Shown piece after piece: positions 51,398-63,148 of a DNA stretch of 64,000 nt. A program made the position numbers and the translations under genes. The notes beneath the pieces are model-generated. The model was not told where the DNA came from, made no database searches, and was given only the letters and a program-made list of their open reading frames with translations. Positions within the stretch are counted from its first letter, which is position 1. Every line of letters begins with the position of its first letter. The DNA lies in contig BBXU01000026.1 in assembly GCA_001598975.1 (NCBI GenBank), positions 1-64,000 of the forward strand, in the 5' to 3' direction. This DNA is from Parachlorella kessleri. Lineage: Eukaryota > Chlorophyta > Trebouxiophyceae > Chlorellales > Chlorellaceae.

Positions 51398-53988
51398 TCA
51401 TAGATGAGCCACTGGCTCACACCATCTGAGCTTTCCCAACTGCAAAACCCCACTGACGCCAGGTACACCTTGCACCCAGGCAGTCGCGCCGCTGATGCCA
51501 AGCTGGAAGAGCTGGCCTGAGGGCGTGCACACCTCCATTGCTGCTGCCAGGGGTTGAGAGACCCAGGCACAGTCATACAGCTGGGCATTGCCTGCTCCAA
51601 GGGCCTGCAGGGCGTGATGCTGCAGCAACGGTTCACACATGAAAAGGGGTTAGGGAGGGTAAGGCCACCGGCTCTTCCCCCCTCAACACCGGTTAAGCCA
51701 CAGAGCGTGAATGATTTAGGGTTACCTAAGCACCTCAGAAGCAAGCGTGTCACAGGAAATCAGCACAAGCATACCTGGTCTGAAGCCCAGGTAGCTGAGA
51801 ACGGTTGCCACTGTGGCGGGTAGGTCGTCCCAGCCAGAGTGCTGCTGAAGCCCAGTGCATAGCCTTGAATTTGGCTGCTGTTGCTTTGAGTGATAAAAAG
51901 GCCCCAGAGGGTAGCATTGTCGTTCAAGGAATACCTGCAGCACCATGACAGGACTGCGCTTTGAAACTTGTCACAGCAGTGGGCGCATGCTTAGATGTCA
52001 GGCACAGAGGGCGCCTGCTTGAGCGTGCGCCACGTGCCAGCAAGCGTTTCGGGTGGGCACAGCTGGTGCTTGGTGTAGCTGAAGTCTGGCTAGATTCAAG
52101 TTGCACGCCCACCCTCGACTCCATCCCCTATTCAAGCCACCAGCCACTTATAAAGAGTCTACCTGGTTCCAGCATGTGGCTGCCCCCAAGACAAACAAGT
52201 AAATTACAAAGCAGCCCGAGCTGAGCTTACCAGAGGCCAGCAAGGGTGGGCTGAGAGGTGTTCCGCTGGGTGGCGGGCTGGGGCACCAGCACTGGATTGG
52301 GGCCGCTGCCCTCCTGGACTTCCAGCCTGCTCCCATTGCCTTCGATGGTGAACCTGTTCTGTGCCAAGGCGGACTTCACAAAGGGCTCCTGGAAGTTGAG
52401 AACTGTGGTCCGCAGGGAGTATCTGTACCTGCAGGCCATCCAGTGACAGGTGGAGTTTGCCCCCTCCCTGCTTCTGGCTTCATCGCATTTGGGCACATGT
52501 CTTGCACTGTATCAGGCAGTGCTGGGCTGCCTACCACCGGTGAAGTCGAGCACCAGGATGCCTTTGTACCACTTTCCTCATCATCTCCTGCCCCCCAACT
52601 CACCACTGGTGGTTCACCGCCACAGGTTGGGCCCCAGCAGGCACAAAGGCGCTGCCCAGAGACCACGTGGGCGGCAGGCCAGAGGAGGGAGCGCTGTACT
52701 CCAGCTTGAACACATTGAGGTCTCCTTGGACGGTTGAATCCACCAGGTACCGCACCCCAGGTGTTGCAGGGTCCTGCCACTCATAAAAGCCGACGACTGG
52801 GGCAGCGGCGGTCCGGTTGAAAACTGCAGGGAAGGCAAGGGGAGAAGCCACCACAATACATGACTGTTAGGCACGTTTAGCAAGGGTCTAGGTTGGGGCA
52901 GAGGCAGCTCAGGGCATGGTACAATATGGCACTCTGGAGCCGGCAAGACGGTGTAGTTTGGAGGTTGGTGAGGGTGGAGCATGAGGAGCCCTTCTAGGCC
53001 TTGCTTTGAAGCAAGCAGAGTTGGTTTGGCATACTTACCAAAGTAGCGGAGTGTTCCCGTTGAGTTGTCCAGGTGGCTCGGAGCAAAGCCGATGCTGGCG
53101 GTCCCGTTTGCAAAGTTGATGCCTCCTGCTTGAGCCTCCTGGGGCCCATCTGGCATTGTGGAGCCAGCTGGCTGTGCACAGGGCCGAATGACGGCGATGT
53201 GGCCTGCAGCCAAGCCAAGCTGAAGAGGCCTTTCCAGCCAGAATTGCCAACGCAGCAAACCAGCCACTCATGTAGAGGCCGGCAATCCCCGACTTTATAT
53301 GATGCATATGGACCTGGTGACAGTGTCCGGGTCAACAGTCATCACCATCATTTCCGGTGCTTACCACCGTCGCCAAGCTGCATGCTCAGTCTCCTCCCCG
53401 GAGCTTACCTGGCTCTGACGGGTCGGGGTTTCTAAAGGTAATCAGAGCCAGGCGGCCTGCATTAGCCGCTGCCTGGACCGCAAATTTGTCAGCAGCCACC
53501 TGCCAGCCTGCCGACTGCCCAGCAGGTGACATGAGCCATTCTTGCTGGGCATTAGCTAGCAACACTTGTGAGTTGACAGGTGGCCGAGGCAGGTACACTC
53601 CCACGCGCTCGGCCACGGCGGCAGCATAGGCGCTGCAGTGTGTGGCGGCCGCAGCGCCGTTGGGGCGGCCAGAAAACCAGGCCACGTGCAGTCCTCCAAT
53701 CCAGTTTGTGCTGACGTTGGTTGAGTCTATCAGGGCTGCCAAAGACAGGCCAGCCGGGCTGATGGACGATATGTTGCCATCGTTGGTTTGGGCCTGCAAG
53801 GTTGGGCAGCACCTCGAAGAGAAACACTGTGAGTTGTGGGGTCAGTGTGATGTGCCTCGCCGCTGGCGTCCCACCTTAATAGGCAAGAGTGCGCTGGGCA
53901 TGCAGCAATCCGTCCGTACCTGTGACAAGACAGGTGACGCCAGCAGTACGAGCACTGTAGCCCAGCCATGTGCAAATGTCGCCACCAT
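51398..53988 (-). CDS. Secreted protein of unknown function
   Basis: I do not recognise this family. The N-terminus is a signal peptide (MVATFAHGWATVLVLLASPVLSQ, exon 1), so the protein should be secreted or vacuolar. Seven exons close in phase to 467 residues: 53988-53920, 53793-53409, 53203-53039, 52823-52604, 52428-52231, 51934-51775 and 51604-51398. The body has several N-glycosylation sequons (NST, NRT, NAT, NSS), few cysteines, and repeated short segments of hydrophobic strand, turn and Trp (GFYEWQDP, WYSLNDNATLWGLF, YPPQWQPF, LYDCAWVSQ). These would suit a beta-rich or propeller-like fold, perhaps carbohydrate-binding; this is inference only. The 3' end is uncertain: in another frame, a segment ending SQWLIYD is followed by a consensus GTAAGT donor, so a further exon may replace the stop used here. 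Confidence 0.7.
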
Positions 53989-54404
53989 GGTGGGCCCAGT
54001 TTTATGGGAAAATTTTATAGTGGAGGGCAAGGTGTGAGGCTCGAGCAGCTAAGTAGGCATTTACCATGCCCGCCCGGTGTTCGATGTCCTCTTCAGAAGG
54101 GGCCGTGGAAGGGGCCGCGGTGGGGCGCGAGTCTGCACCGCCTGCTGCCCTCCCACAGGGCGAGCGCGCGCGGTCAGGAGTTGTGCACGAAGCTGCTCGG
54201 CGCCCCTGTGATCAACTCCTGCTTCTAAATATTGCTTCAATCGCCTCTAATGCCAAGGTAAGTAATCCAAGTCTTCTGCAGTCGGATAACGTCTGTGGGA
54301 CACTGACTCCATAGAGGTGAACATCGTCCCCGCCATATGTGTCTGAAAATTTCAGCTCTTCCCACACCACAGCCTAGTCATCACTTCTACAATTGCGAGC
54401 CAGA
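53989..54404. other. Intergenic, secreted orphan promoter
   Basis: Both flanking genes are on the minus strand. A GC-rich stretch near 54100-54135 contains repeated GGGGCCG units. Short open frames on the + strand have no recognisable product. Confidence 0.4.
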
Positions 54405-57400
54405 CTAGACCAGCATGCAGCCTGACAACATCCTTCTTTGCTGGTCATCCTCAACAGATGTGAAGACTTCAATCGCGATGCCAGCAGCCTGCAGCGCAGC
54501 ACCCCAGGGGCTCTACAAAGGTCGCTCAAATCAAACGTCGCTCAGATCAAATATCACACTATAAGATGAGGCTGCCATAGCAGATAAGAGCATCACACAG
54601 AGATCAAGCGATCGCCCCAATCCCCAGGGCCCGCATGGGAAGACACCCATCCAGTGCACACCTAACAACTACTGCATAGCCCTGCAAGGCACCACTGTCA
54701 CATGTTCTGCCCCTTGATCATCCTCATGCTCCACCCATCTGCATTCCCTTCCCTTGGCAGTACAACCCGTACCCTGAGCATACACGTGGCCAGGCATCCG
54801 TCCACCCCTGCTGAGCCTGCCCAACTCACCGGCATGACCGACCGGTCCTTGGCCAATGCCAGCCGGACCTTGGCCCGCTGCCCTTTGAAGTTAATAAAAG
54901 CTTCGCCCAGCGGTGTGCCGTCGGCACTCAGCACCATCTTGATGTCGCCCTCGTCCAGGTGGCCGCAGGTCTGTGCAAGGGAGGAAGGGCAGGGGCCGCA
55001 CAACAGGTGAGGAGCAGGTGGGAGGGACCGAACAACCCCAACCAATCAGCACTGACGGAGCGGACAGGCTTGCCGTCCGAGGGAATGTGAGAAGCTGTGA
55101 TGAATCAAACCTGAGCCGCCATTGAGTGCTAGGGCGGCTGCTGTTTCCCAGCCCCACACGAGTATACCAAACTTAGCAGCAGTCTCATGAGTGCCCTCCA
55201 TTTATCAGCGCGCCCTCCAAGGCGCCGCATCTACACACGCGGCGCCTGTTTCGAGTGACTCACCTTGAAGAAGGAGATGATGTCCTGCTTAGTCACCGTC
55301 TTAGGGAAGCCGCGCAGCTTCACATACCCCTCCTCAAACGGCACCTGCGAGAGGGATATGCGCTCATGCACATCAACACCTATGACCTGGATCCTAGAGG
55401 CGCACTTAGGTTAGATAATAATCAGCCAATTCAACCCTGGTCACGGGCACTTGCATGCCAAGGTCAGCAAAGGCAGCGGCCCAGCAAGCACTTCACAGCA
55501 TTCCCAGCAGCTACATTATAACAGGACCCGGCATGGCGGCCGGCCCACCTCGTCCTCCTCGATGCTGCCGGTCATCATGGCGGCAATGCCGGGGTTGGTC
55601 GAGACGAGCGCAGAGAGGGCGGGGTTGAGCGCTGCTAGCCCCGTGATGCCGGAGGGCAGGGGGGTGATGGTGTACAGGCCTGCACACCGTGGCAGAAGAC
55701 GGCATGAGGAGACTTTCTCGCTGTCAGCGCAGAGCTGTTCATGCAGTACGTTCGATTAGCAGCCTAGCACAACCAGCAAACTTCAGGCCTGTATGCGGGG
55801 CGTAAGCAAAAATACAAGCGTACAGCCAAGCTGGCGCACTGCAACTCAGCCGCTGCCCCCGTTTCCCGGCCGCTCGCGTCACTCTTCCCGCCCACTCCCA
55901 CACACCACCCACCCACTCGCCATCCACATGCCCTGCCCCCCGCCCGCCGCTTCACCTGGTAGGGGGATGCCCGCAACGCCCGTGCCCTTGAAGACCCACT
56001 CTCCGGCCCCTGCTCGCATGTACTCCTCCTCGCTCACATAGCTGGCCTTGATCTTGTTGTCGTCAAGCGTGCGCCCGTCAAAAATGCTGCGGCCTGCAAC
56101 AGTAAGCCCAGGTACAGGCTTATCAGCTGGACGAGTGGGCGAAGACAAGGAACTGCAATGCTGCTGCCTGTTGCAGCTAGCCGTGAGTGTGTCAGCAGTG
56201 CTAAAAGATACAGCGCCACGGCGGGGCAAGATATCGATGCGAGCATAGAGTGCTCCTCTAAAACCCTCCTCTTTAACCAGCAAGCTTAGCGCTACCAGCA
56301 GCTGACTGCAAGCTCTTCTGTGCATCCAATCCTGCCCAAAGAACTTTGGTGCACTCCAAGGACCCCTTCCCCCTGCAGACCACCAACCAGCATCACCTTT
56401 CCGGGCGTCATCCGGTGACGCGTAGCGTATGTAGCAGCGCCCAGGCATGAGGTCCTGCACGCTGTGCGGCGGTGTGGGCACGCATACCCCCGTCACGTTG
56501 CCGTGCTTGGAGGCCTCCTCATACACCTCCTCCTGGAGCTGCAACCAGGGCCCAGCACAGCAAAGCACAGCGCGGGTCAGGACTCAGCAGGGCTGGCAGC
56601 TCTACAGAGCCCGGAGGGGCGCAACACAGGTGGCAGTAATGGTATGCCAGGGTTGGGGCAGTCTCAGCTGTGAGATTGGGGGTTGGGGTCGTGTGCTCTG
56701 TTCTGGCATTGTTGATAGAGAGGGCAAGAAGGCGCAAGTGAGGACAACCTGCCTCACCTGTCTGCACAGCTAGGGAGCACAGATAATCTGCAACTATCGT
56801 TGGCCCCGAATGCTCTGCGGGACAACTACCCACAAGGTGTGCAATGACGTGATAGAAAGCAAAAGCGCCTGCCTATTACAGCAGGCTGCCCACTCCCACA
56901 AGTTCTTAAGGCACCGCCAGGTCCTCTTGGGCCCACTCACGATGCGGCAGTCCTCTGCGCCCCGCAGCTGCCCCGCCGGCAGCGGGTTGACCAGCAGCAG
57001 CACCGTGGTGGGCTGCTGCGCTGCGGCTGCTGTGAGCAACTGCTGGTGCAAGCCGGCAGCAGCCGGAGCAGAGCCTGCTGGAGGCTCTACATACCCCTTG
57101 GGCCGCCCTATGTTCATGGCCCGGCCGCACAGCTCCACCTGTAATAAGGCGGCAGCAAGAGGGCAGTTAGTTCGCATCTCTGGATTCAAACAATCTTCAT
57201 GACAGGCCCCGAGCTGTATGGCAAGCAGGTGATGCGACACAGCCGCCACCTGCCTCCCATCCATCCCCAGCCGCCCAGCTACTCCGCTGCCAAATCGCCT
57301 CTACCCAGTTGCTCTAGTCATCCATTCGCTGCTAAACCAATGTCGCCATTGCACATCACAGGTGGCTTGAGCATTAAGTGCTAGCTGACAGTCGGCAGTT

Positions 57401-58417
57401 CAAATCGTGCCGCCCCGGTGATCTTAAGCCGGTCATTTTGGGTCAAAACCCGTACATCATACTTGGCTTCTTAAAGACTGTGCGACCCGAGTGATTAAGG
57501 AGAGATGTTGTGCTTCTAACTGTTTCTCTTCCACATACGTACAGCGTCTTTCAGGGGGTTACCATGGGACAGACTGCCCACAACAGCAAAGAAACCCACA
57601 AAGGTGGCCCCTGCGTGCCAGTGACCCACCACGCACACATGTGCGATTCATTCATAACCCTGCATCTAGCCAGCCACCCCAGATAGACCTCCACATCAAC
57701 TCACCACCTTGTCCATCTGCATCGCCTGCGCCGCCATCTCCTCAGTCCGCATCTCCACAAACCCAAAGCGCCCGGTGGTGTCCATGTTGATGTTCACAAC
57801 AGGCGGCGACGCAATCGGGTCGGGCACCATGTGTGCAAACACCTGGTTGAAGAACTCCCGCAGAATCTCTGGGCTGACTATGCCGATAGCTAGGTTGCCC
57901 ACATACACCTCTCGCTGCTTCTTGTCTGACACAAGGCCCGGCGCCGTGGCGGCGCCACCTGTCATCAACAGCTGCTGTGCGAGCAGCTGCTTTTGGAGCT
58001 GTTGTTGTTGGAGCTGCTGGAGTTGCTGCTGCTGCATCTGTGCTGCGATGCTGTGTGGGTCGACGTCTGTGACCAGAAAGCGGCTTCGGCGCTCATCTCG
58101 CTCTGCCCTGCCCTCTCGGCTGCGGCTGCGCCTGCACATGCATAAGCAGGGATGTGGTCAGGGCACCACACAGATTTCCTGAACATCCTATGCAGCTGCA
58201 AGCTATCGAGTGGCTCAGACACCACCTGAACATTGCTACAGCATATAGAAATTCACAATAGTCCACGCCAGTCACATGCACCCCTGCATGTCCTGCAAGC
58301 ACGCTGATCCCCCCCGAGCCCTCACCTGCGCGAATCGTCCTTGCCTCGAGACCTGGAGCGCTTTCTGCTGCTCCTATGCCTGTCTCTACTGCGAGACCGG
58401 GACCTGCTGCGCCCCAT
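54405..58417 (-). CDS. SR-type RNA-binding protein, U2AF-like RRM plus hnRNP H-like RRM
   Basis: This looks like a nuclear splicing factor. Nine exons close in phase to 476 residues: 58417-58326, 58131-57708, 57138-56941, 56538-56397, 56093-55956, 55679-55549, 55344-55264, 54970-54830 and 54488-54405. It begins with an RS domain (MGRSRSRSRSRDRHRSS), then a Gln-rich linker and an RRM close to U2AF65 RRM1 (EVYVGNLAIGI to GRFGFVEMRT, about 100-190). A UHM-like RRM follows (LQEEVYEEASKHGNVTGV, RCYIRYASPDDARKG, about 215-305). The C-terminal RRM instead resembles hnRNP F/H and ESRP type (VKLRGFPKTVTKQDIISFF, GEAFINF, ALAKDRSVMP, then IEVFTS). Canonical U2AF65 lacks such a domain, so I do not assign a U2AF2 symbol. 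The 569-nt intron between exons 2 and 3 is the longest. Confidence 0.85.
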
Positions 58418-58597
58418 CGCTTCAGGATGCGTCTGGTTCCCTTCAGCAAGGATGTTCGGGTCGGATGACCCAGTTATCTATCGGAGACCTCGATCGGTGT
58501 CCTGGTGGCAGGACCCCCTTGCTTGCAGTACCTGTGTTTGTACCGCACCTAGGACTTGATGGAAGGAGCTAATCAAAAAATTTATGCTTGAATTGAC
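58418..58597. promoter_or_regulatory. Divergent promoter region SR protein/COQ3
   Basis: Only 180 bp separate the start codons of the minus-strand SR-type gene and plus-strand COQ3, assuming both starts are right. An AT-rich AAAAAATTTATG stretch lies near its right end. Confidence 0.55.
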
Positions 58598-60567
58598 ATG
58601 GCGATGGCCCACCTTACCTTCCTCGCCCAGAGGTGTAGGTCTCTAGAAGTGATGATCAGTGGCTGGCAGCGGGTGCAGGTCCTGCTGTCTGCAAGCAGCA
58701 GGCTCTCCCCGTCCTGTGCAGAAGGAGCACTCTATTATGGGCAACGGCAACTGACTTCCTCGGCCTCCTTGGGCAGGTGCCTGGTTAGGTACTGCTTCCC
58801 CACTGTAACACAAACACAACCTGTGGTTAGCACCAACTCTGGAGTAAGCCTTTCTTGTAGGGCCATTGAAGCTGCTGGGCCCAGTAGGCCGCCCTTGGAG
58901 CAGGGTGGCTTGGGTTCCGAGGTCCCAGACGGCAGGATAGCACCTGCAGGAGCCTCTGCAGCTGAGGAGCACCCGCAGCACTTGAAGGGGGGTTTGCAGC
59001 AAGAGCAGCGGCAGCAAGAGCAGCAGCAGCAGCGGCGGCATCGGGAGCAGCAGCAGCAGAGCGGCTGGCAGTCCACTGTGAACAGGAGGGAAGCTGAGAA
59101 GTTTGCCAAGTTCTCGGATGAGTGGTGGGCACCGGAGGGGCCCTTCAAGCCCCTGCACCGCATGAACCCAACAAGGGTTCGCTTCATCACAGGCGCACTC
59201 TGCGACAACTTTGGGTGAGTGCGCCTGCCTGCCCGCCTGCATGTGGTGGGACCTGGCCTGCTCAGCATCACAGGTGCCTGTGCGCACCCTCGGAGAGACT
59301 GTGCCTGTCTGTGTTCTGACGCCGGGGGCTCTGGAAGTACAGTATGTTGCTTGAGGAATTTATCGGCCCGAACAGAGTGGCGGCAAGCTGGGTACACTGT
59401 GGTCTGTACATTTCTCAATGCACATTGCCTGCATAAACGCAGTTTGGACGCCTATCAGCCCGAGCCTCTAGCCTCCCTACGAGTGTTGGACATTGGTTGC
59501 GGCGGCGGCATACTGGCGGAGTCCCTAGCACGTCAGGGGGCCCAGGTCACAGGAGTTGATGTCAACGAGGCTGCAGTGGGCGCGGCTGAGGCTCATGCGC
59601 TGCAGGACCAGCTGGTGGCGGCTAGGCTGCAGTACCGTGTGGCAGCCGCCGAGCAGCTGGTCCAGGAGGGGCGGCTGTTTGACGCCGGTGGGTCTTGTGG
59701 CTGGGAGGTTGAAACAGAGAGTTTCGTTTGTTTGCTGTTTGTTTTGTGTTGTGTGGATGGTCCATGAGGTCACGGCCTACCCCAAGCACGCCGGGGCAGG
59801 GTCGTTGGTTGGTGGGTACCCGCAAGACAATGCTTGCCTGTTTGCTTGCCTGTCATGTACTCCAAGCCAGCCTGCCTGTCTCCCAGCAGTCACTGGCTGC
59901 AGCTCCTGTGCGGCCCCGCAGTGATTGCCAGCGAGGTGATCGAGCATGTCACGTCGCTGCCCCACTTCTGTGCCTCCTTGGCGCACCTCACCAAGCCAGG
60001 CGGCGCGGTCGTGGTGACGACGCTCAACCGCACACCCCGCTCGCTGGCACTGGCGGTCGTGGCGGCCGAGTATGTGCTCAGATGGGTCCCCGCAGGTGTG
60101 GCTGGTAACTCTAAATGGTGCCTGCTGCCTGCGGTGCTATGTGCGACAGCCACTGCATTCTTTAGCCTGTGTGGGCATGAGAGTGGGCATGAGCATACCG
60201 GCAGCCTAGGTTGCTGTCGCTGAGCTTGGGGGCCTCTTCCTCCTGGCGGTTAAGTGTGCTCACTTTTTGTTGGCTGATGCACATGCCTTGTGCAGCGATA
60301 ACACTCGTGTTGCTTGACACTGCTCCTATGTTCCTCTTGGCCCCCCCTGAGGCTCCTCTCTTTCCCCTGCCTCATCGTATAGGCACCCATGACTGGTCCA
60401 AGTTCCTGACGCCGGAGGAGCTCAGCATGGTCATGGCAGACGGCAGCGGCGGCGCGGTGACCCTGGAGCAGCTGGCAGGCATGCAGTACAACCCACTCAC
60501 AGGGCAGTGGTCCCTGGGCACTGACACAGCCATCAACTACGCCGCCTACTTCCGGAAGCAGGGCTGA
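58598..60567 (+). CDS. COQ3: Ubiquinone biosynthesis O-methyltransferase
   Basis: COQ3/UbiG performs the O-methylations of the ubiquinone ring with SAM on the matrix side of the mitochondrial inner membrane. Four exons close in phase to 406 residues: 58598-59214, 59443-59687, 59922-60095 and 60383-60567. The N-terminal about 150 residues are basic, Gln- and Ser-rich and suit a mitochondrial targeting region plus linker; two other in-frame ATG (such as MISGWQRV) could be the start. The catalytic domain starts at [14 protein letters not shown] and has NPTRVRFI, the SAM motif [19 protein letters not shown] (about 223-241), [11 protein letters not shown], the [10 protein letters not shown] segment, [16 protein letters not shown], and the final [14 protein letters not shown] and NYAAYFRK blocks typical of COQ3. 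The family assignment is secure; the start codon is not. Confidence 0.94.
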
Positions 60568-61032
60568 TGGGATTATGTCCCTTTCAAGGTTCATGGTGCC
60601 TCCCTTTTGCTGTGCCCCTTTGTGCTCTTTGCGGGCTCTTTTATGGAGGTTCCAAACGCTGCTTATCTCCCTTAAGGTCTGCCTGTGTGATTCATGGTGA
60701 GCTGTCAGGGGTGACTGCTCGTTGGATTTGACGCTGTGCTCTTGTTACAGAACTTGAAAAAGTGCCCTTTTTGCATTATGAGCGTGTACAGTAACAGTTT
60801 ATTAGTCGGTGTCCAGTAATCTGGATTGAATATATGTTCCGAGTCAAACCCTTGAGATGAGGGCAGAGTGTGCCACGATGACCAGGTGGACATTCCAACA
60901 AGAGCAGTTCATAGCCATCTCCTGGCCCGTCCCCGCTACCACAGTGAAAATTAAATAACTTCACCTGCTGACACACGGAAGTTACCAGCATTAGAGGCGA
61001 CACCCAGCAGCACCGGCCCCACCAGCCCACGC
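60568..61032. other. Convergent intergenic COQ3/LMW-PTP
   Basis: This holds the two facing 3' UTRs. TGTAA on the minus strand at 60745-60749 could be the phosphatase poly(A) signal. No coding exon is seen. Confidence 0.4.
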
Positions 61033-62820
61033 TCAGGCCACCTGCTTGTGCCGCTGCTCCTGCTGTATGTGCTCCAGCAGGCCACTGCACGCATCGTCAA
61101 GCAGGTCCAGCACCAGTTCAAAGCCCTTGGACCCGCCATAGTAGGGGTCAGGCACCTGTGGCACGGCAGGACACAGCACAGCCGCAAAAATGAGATGGGA
61201 TTCCTGGCTGGGTGATGCCAGATACTCCTCAAGTCCCAAGTGTGCCTTGTTGGTGCTTGTTGATTGATTCAGGCTTGGATGAGTTTTGGGGCTCCCATAC
61301 AGATGGCACTCTGTCACGTAGATGCTCGGCAGGCTGCACAAGTGCTGGAGGGCACCGGCCTGAACTATGCCTGCCTCCTGACCCACCTGGCCATACTTGG
61401 CAAATCGCTCATCTCTGAGATAGTCTGACATAAGGGACACCTGCAGCGACAGTTGTGGAAGAGCTAGTAGCTTCATTTTGATGTTGTCTTGGTACAGAGG
61501 TATTGTCATGGTACATTGAGGGCTCCTAACATACAGCAGCACCTCCAGTGGCTGCCTAGAGATCCTAGACGTATGCCCTCTAACAACTCCACAGGGCTTG
61601 GCCGGAGTTAGCGACGGCTCGGCACTCTCATCCACCACAGGGCCCCCCTCCCGCAGACGAGGGAGCCCACCTTGGTGTCGTAATCTGCCGGCACAGCGTG
61701 CTTGCTCTTCCAATACTCAGCAGCCCGCCTGATGGCCGCCAGGTTGGAGGCATCCATGCCCAGGATGTAGTCACACTCAACCAGGTCTGCCGGCCGCAGT
61801 GGGCGCGAGCGCGATGTGAGCTTCACGCCCCGCCCAATGGCAGCTCGCGTCATCCTGCACCCCAGCCATGACCCGGGTGAGGCTTGGTCAGCAGAGTAGG
61901 TTTCAATGCGTATGGCTTGTTGTACATATGCGAGGGCTAGGGGGGCAGCTGGGCATCCCTTCTGACAATGGGAAAGGGGCCCTGGCAGCGACAGGCAGCC
62001 CAAAGACTGCCCGGGAAGGGGCAAGGGAAAGGGCAAGCAAGCAGACAGCAAGCCGCGCCCACCCACCGGGGGTCACTTTCGTCGCCTTCGTGGTAGGAGA
62101 AGCCACCCTCCATATACCTACGAACAAACTAAACTGCCTTGAAGATTCTACTCGCTGAAAACAGTGGGTCTCAGTGATCAAAACATGTAGTGGCAGTGGC
62201 TGCAGAGCCACTAGATTCAACCCCCACAGTTTCGCACAATAAGCACAGGAAGCTGGCGGTCCACTCACCAGTCAGGGCTGCCACCGCCCGTGCCGCAGCT
62301 GTCAATCTCAAACTGCAACCCAGGTTGCAGGAGTGTGACAAAGAAGATTCAAGAGATGTCTCCCAGGCCAACAGAGCCTTACCTGGTCCACCAGAGAGGC
62401 GTCCTCGACAACTTTCCTGAAAACAGCCTGCAGGAGGGAGGGAAGAATCTGTGCTGATAGGCTGTCCCTACCTACGGACGAGGTTGCTGGTTCTGCAATA
62501 AATGAAACGTGTCTGGTCAGAGCCTGAGCGTCGGCTCTTCTCACCTCTGCAGTCGGTGAGCGACAAATGTTGCCCAGGCACACAAACAGCACCTTGGTTT
62601 TCTTAGGTTGTGCTGCTGCCATGGCTGCAATTCTGGGCACTCGGGGCCTGGAATACGTCAGCTGGGTACTAAAGGGGGCCTTGAGCCTGTGAGCTAGTGG
62701 ATTCGAGGGTGGCACTTGAGCAGCTGAGGGCAGGAGTAAGCTACAGTGGTTTGTTAGCAGGCGCCTAGCCAGTGCTTGCCGTCCAGGAGTAGGAGTTCCT
62801 AGCGTGCTGCCGCTGATCAT
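61033..62820 (-). CDS. Low-molecular-weight protein tyrosine phosphatase, possibly organelle-targeted
   Basis: This is a small acid-phosphatase-type PTP that dephosphorylates phosphotyrosine. Seven exons close in phase: 62820-62545, 62427-62383, 62312-62269, 62117-62067, 61854-61671, 61440-61387 and 61155-61033. From the ATG at 62820 the protein has 258 residues; from the ATG at 62622 it has 192. The catalytic P-loop [10 protein letters not shown] (C-x5-R) stands just after the second ATG, followed by [26 protein letters not shown] and the general-acid DPYYGG motif near the C-terminus. The extra 66 residues ([20 protein letters not shown] onward) are basic, rich in Ser/Pro/Ala and nearly free of acidic residues, as in plastid or mitochondrial transit peptides. 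I favour the longer form on that basis, without proof. Confidence 0.92.
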
Positions 62821-63148
62821 GCTGCTTTGCTTCCTTAATTAGTTTAGTTTCTGTAGCAGCCAGGCCTGGGCTTCCCAAAGAGATCAGAGTCACTTAGGTA
62901 ACCTTGAAAGCGCTGTTAGTCAAACCCGATATTCTGCAAGTCGTAAGCCTGCCATGAAAACTGCATGCAATATAGATAGTGTGTGTTTCAGTTATTGTCG
63001 CATGCTGCAAGGGCGATGCATGCCGCGCGCATGTGCTAGTCTTCCCATCAACCTATTGTATAGCACTTAGCCTTCCAACTGAGCAACCTACAGAGACTTG
63101 TATCGCAGCAACACACCCCTGCGCGCTGGGGCAGCGTAAGGGGGCACC
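62821..63148. other. Divergent intergenic LMW-PTP/RPA12
   Basis: The two start codons face away from each other across 328 bp, so both promoters should be here. No exon or clear motif is seen. Confidence 0.4.

Noticed and set aside
57361..57430. tRNA-like stretch with a GTTCAAATC T-loop in an intron of the SR-type gene
   Set aside because: The flanking bases do not form a proper T stem, and no acceptor, D or anticodon arms can be drawn. A 12-mer from it recurs near 30436, which hints at a repeat fragment rather than a tRNA.
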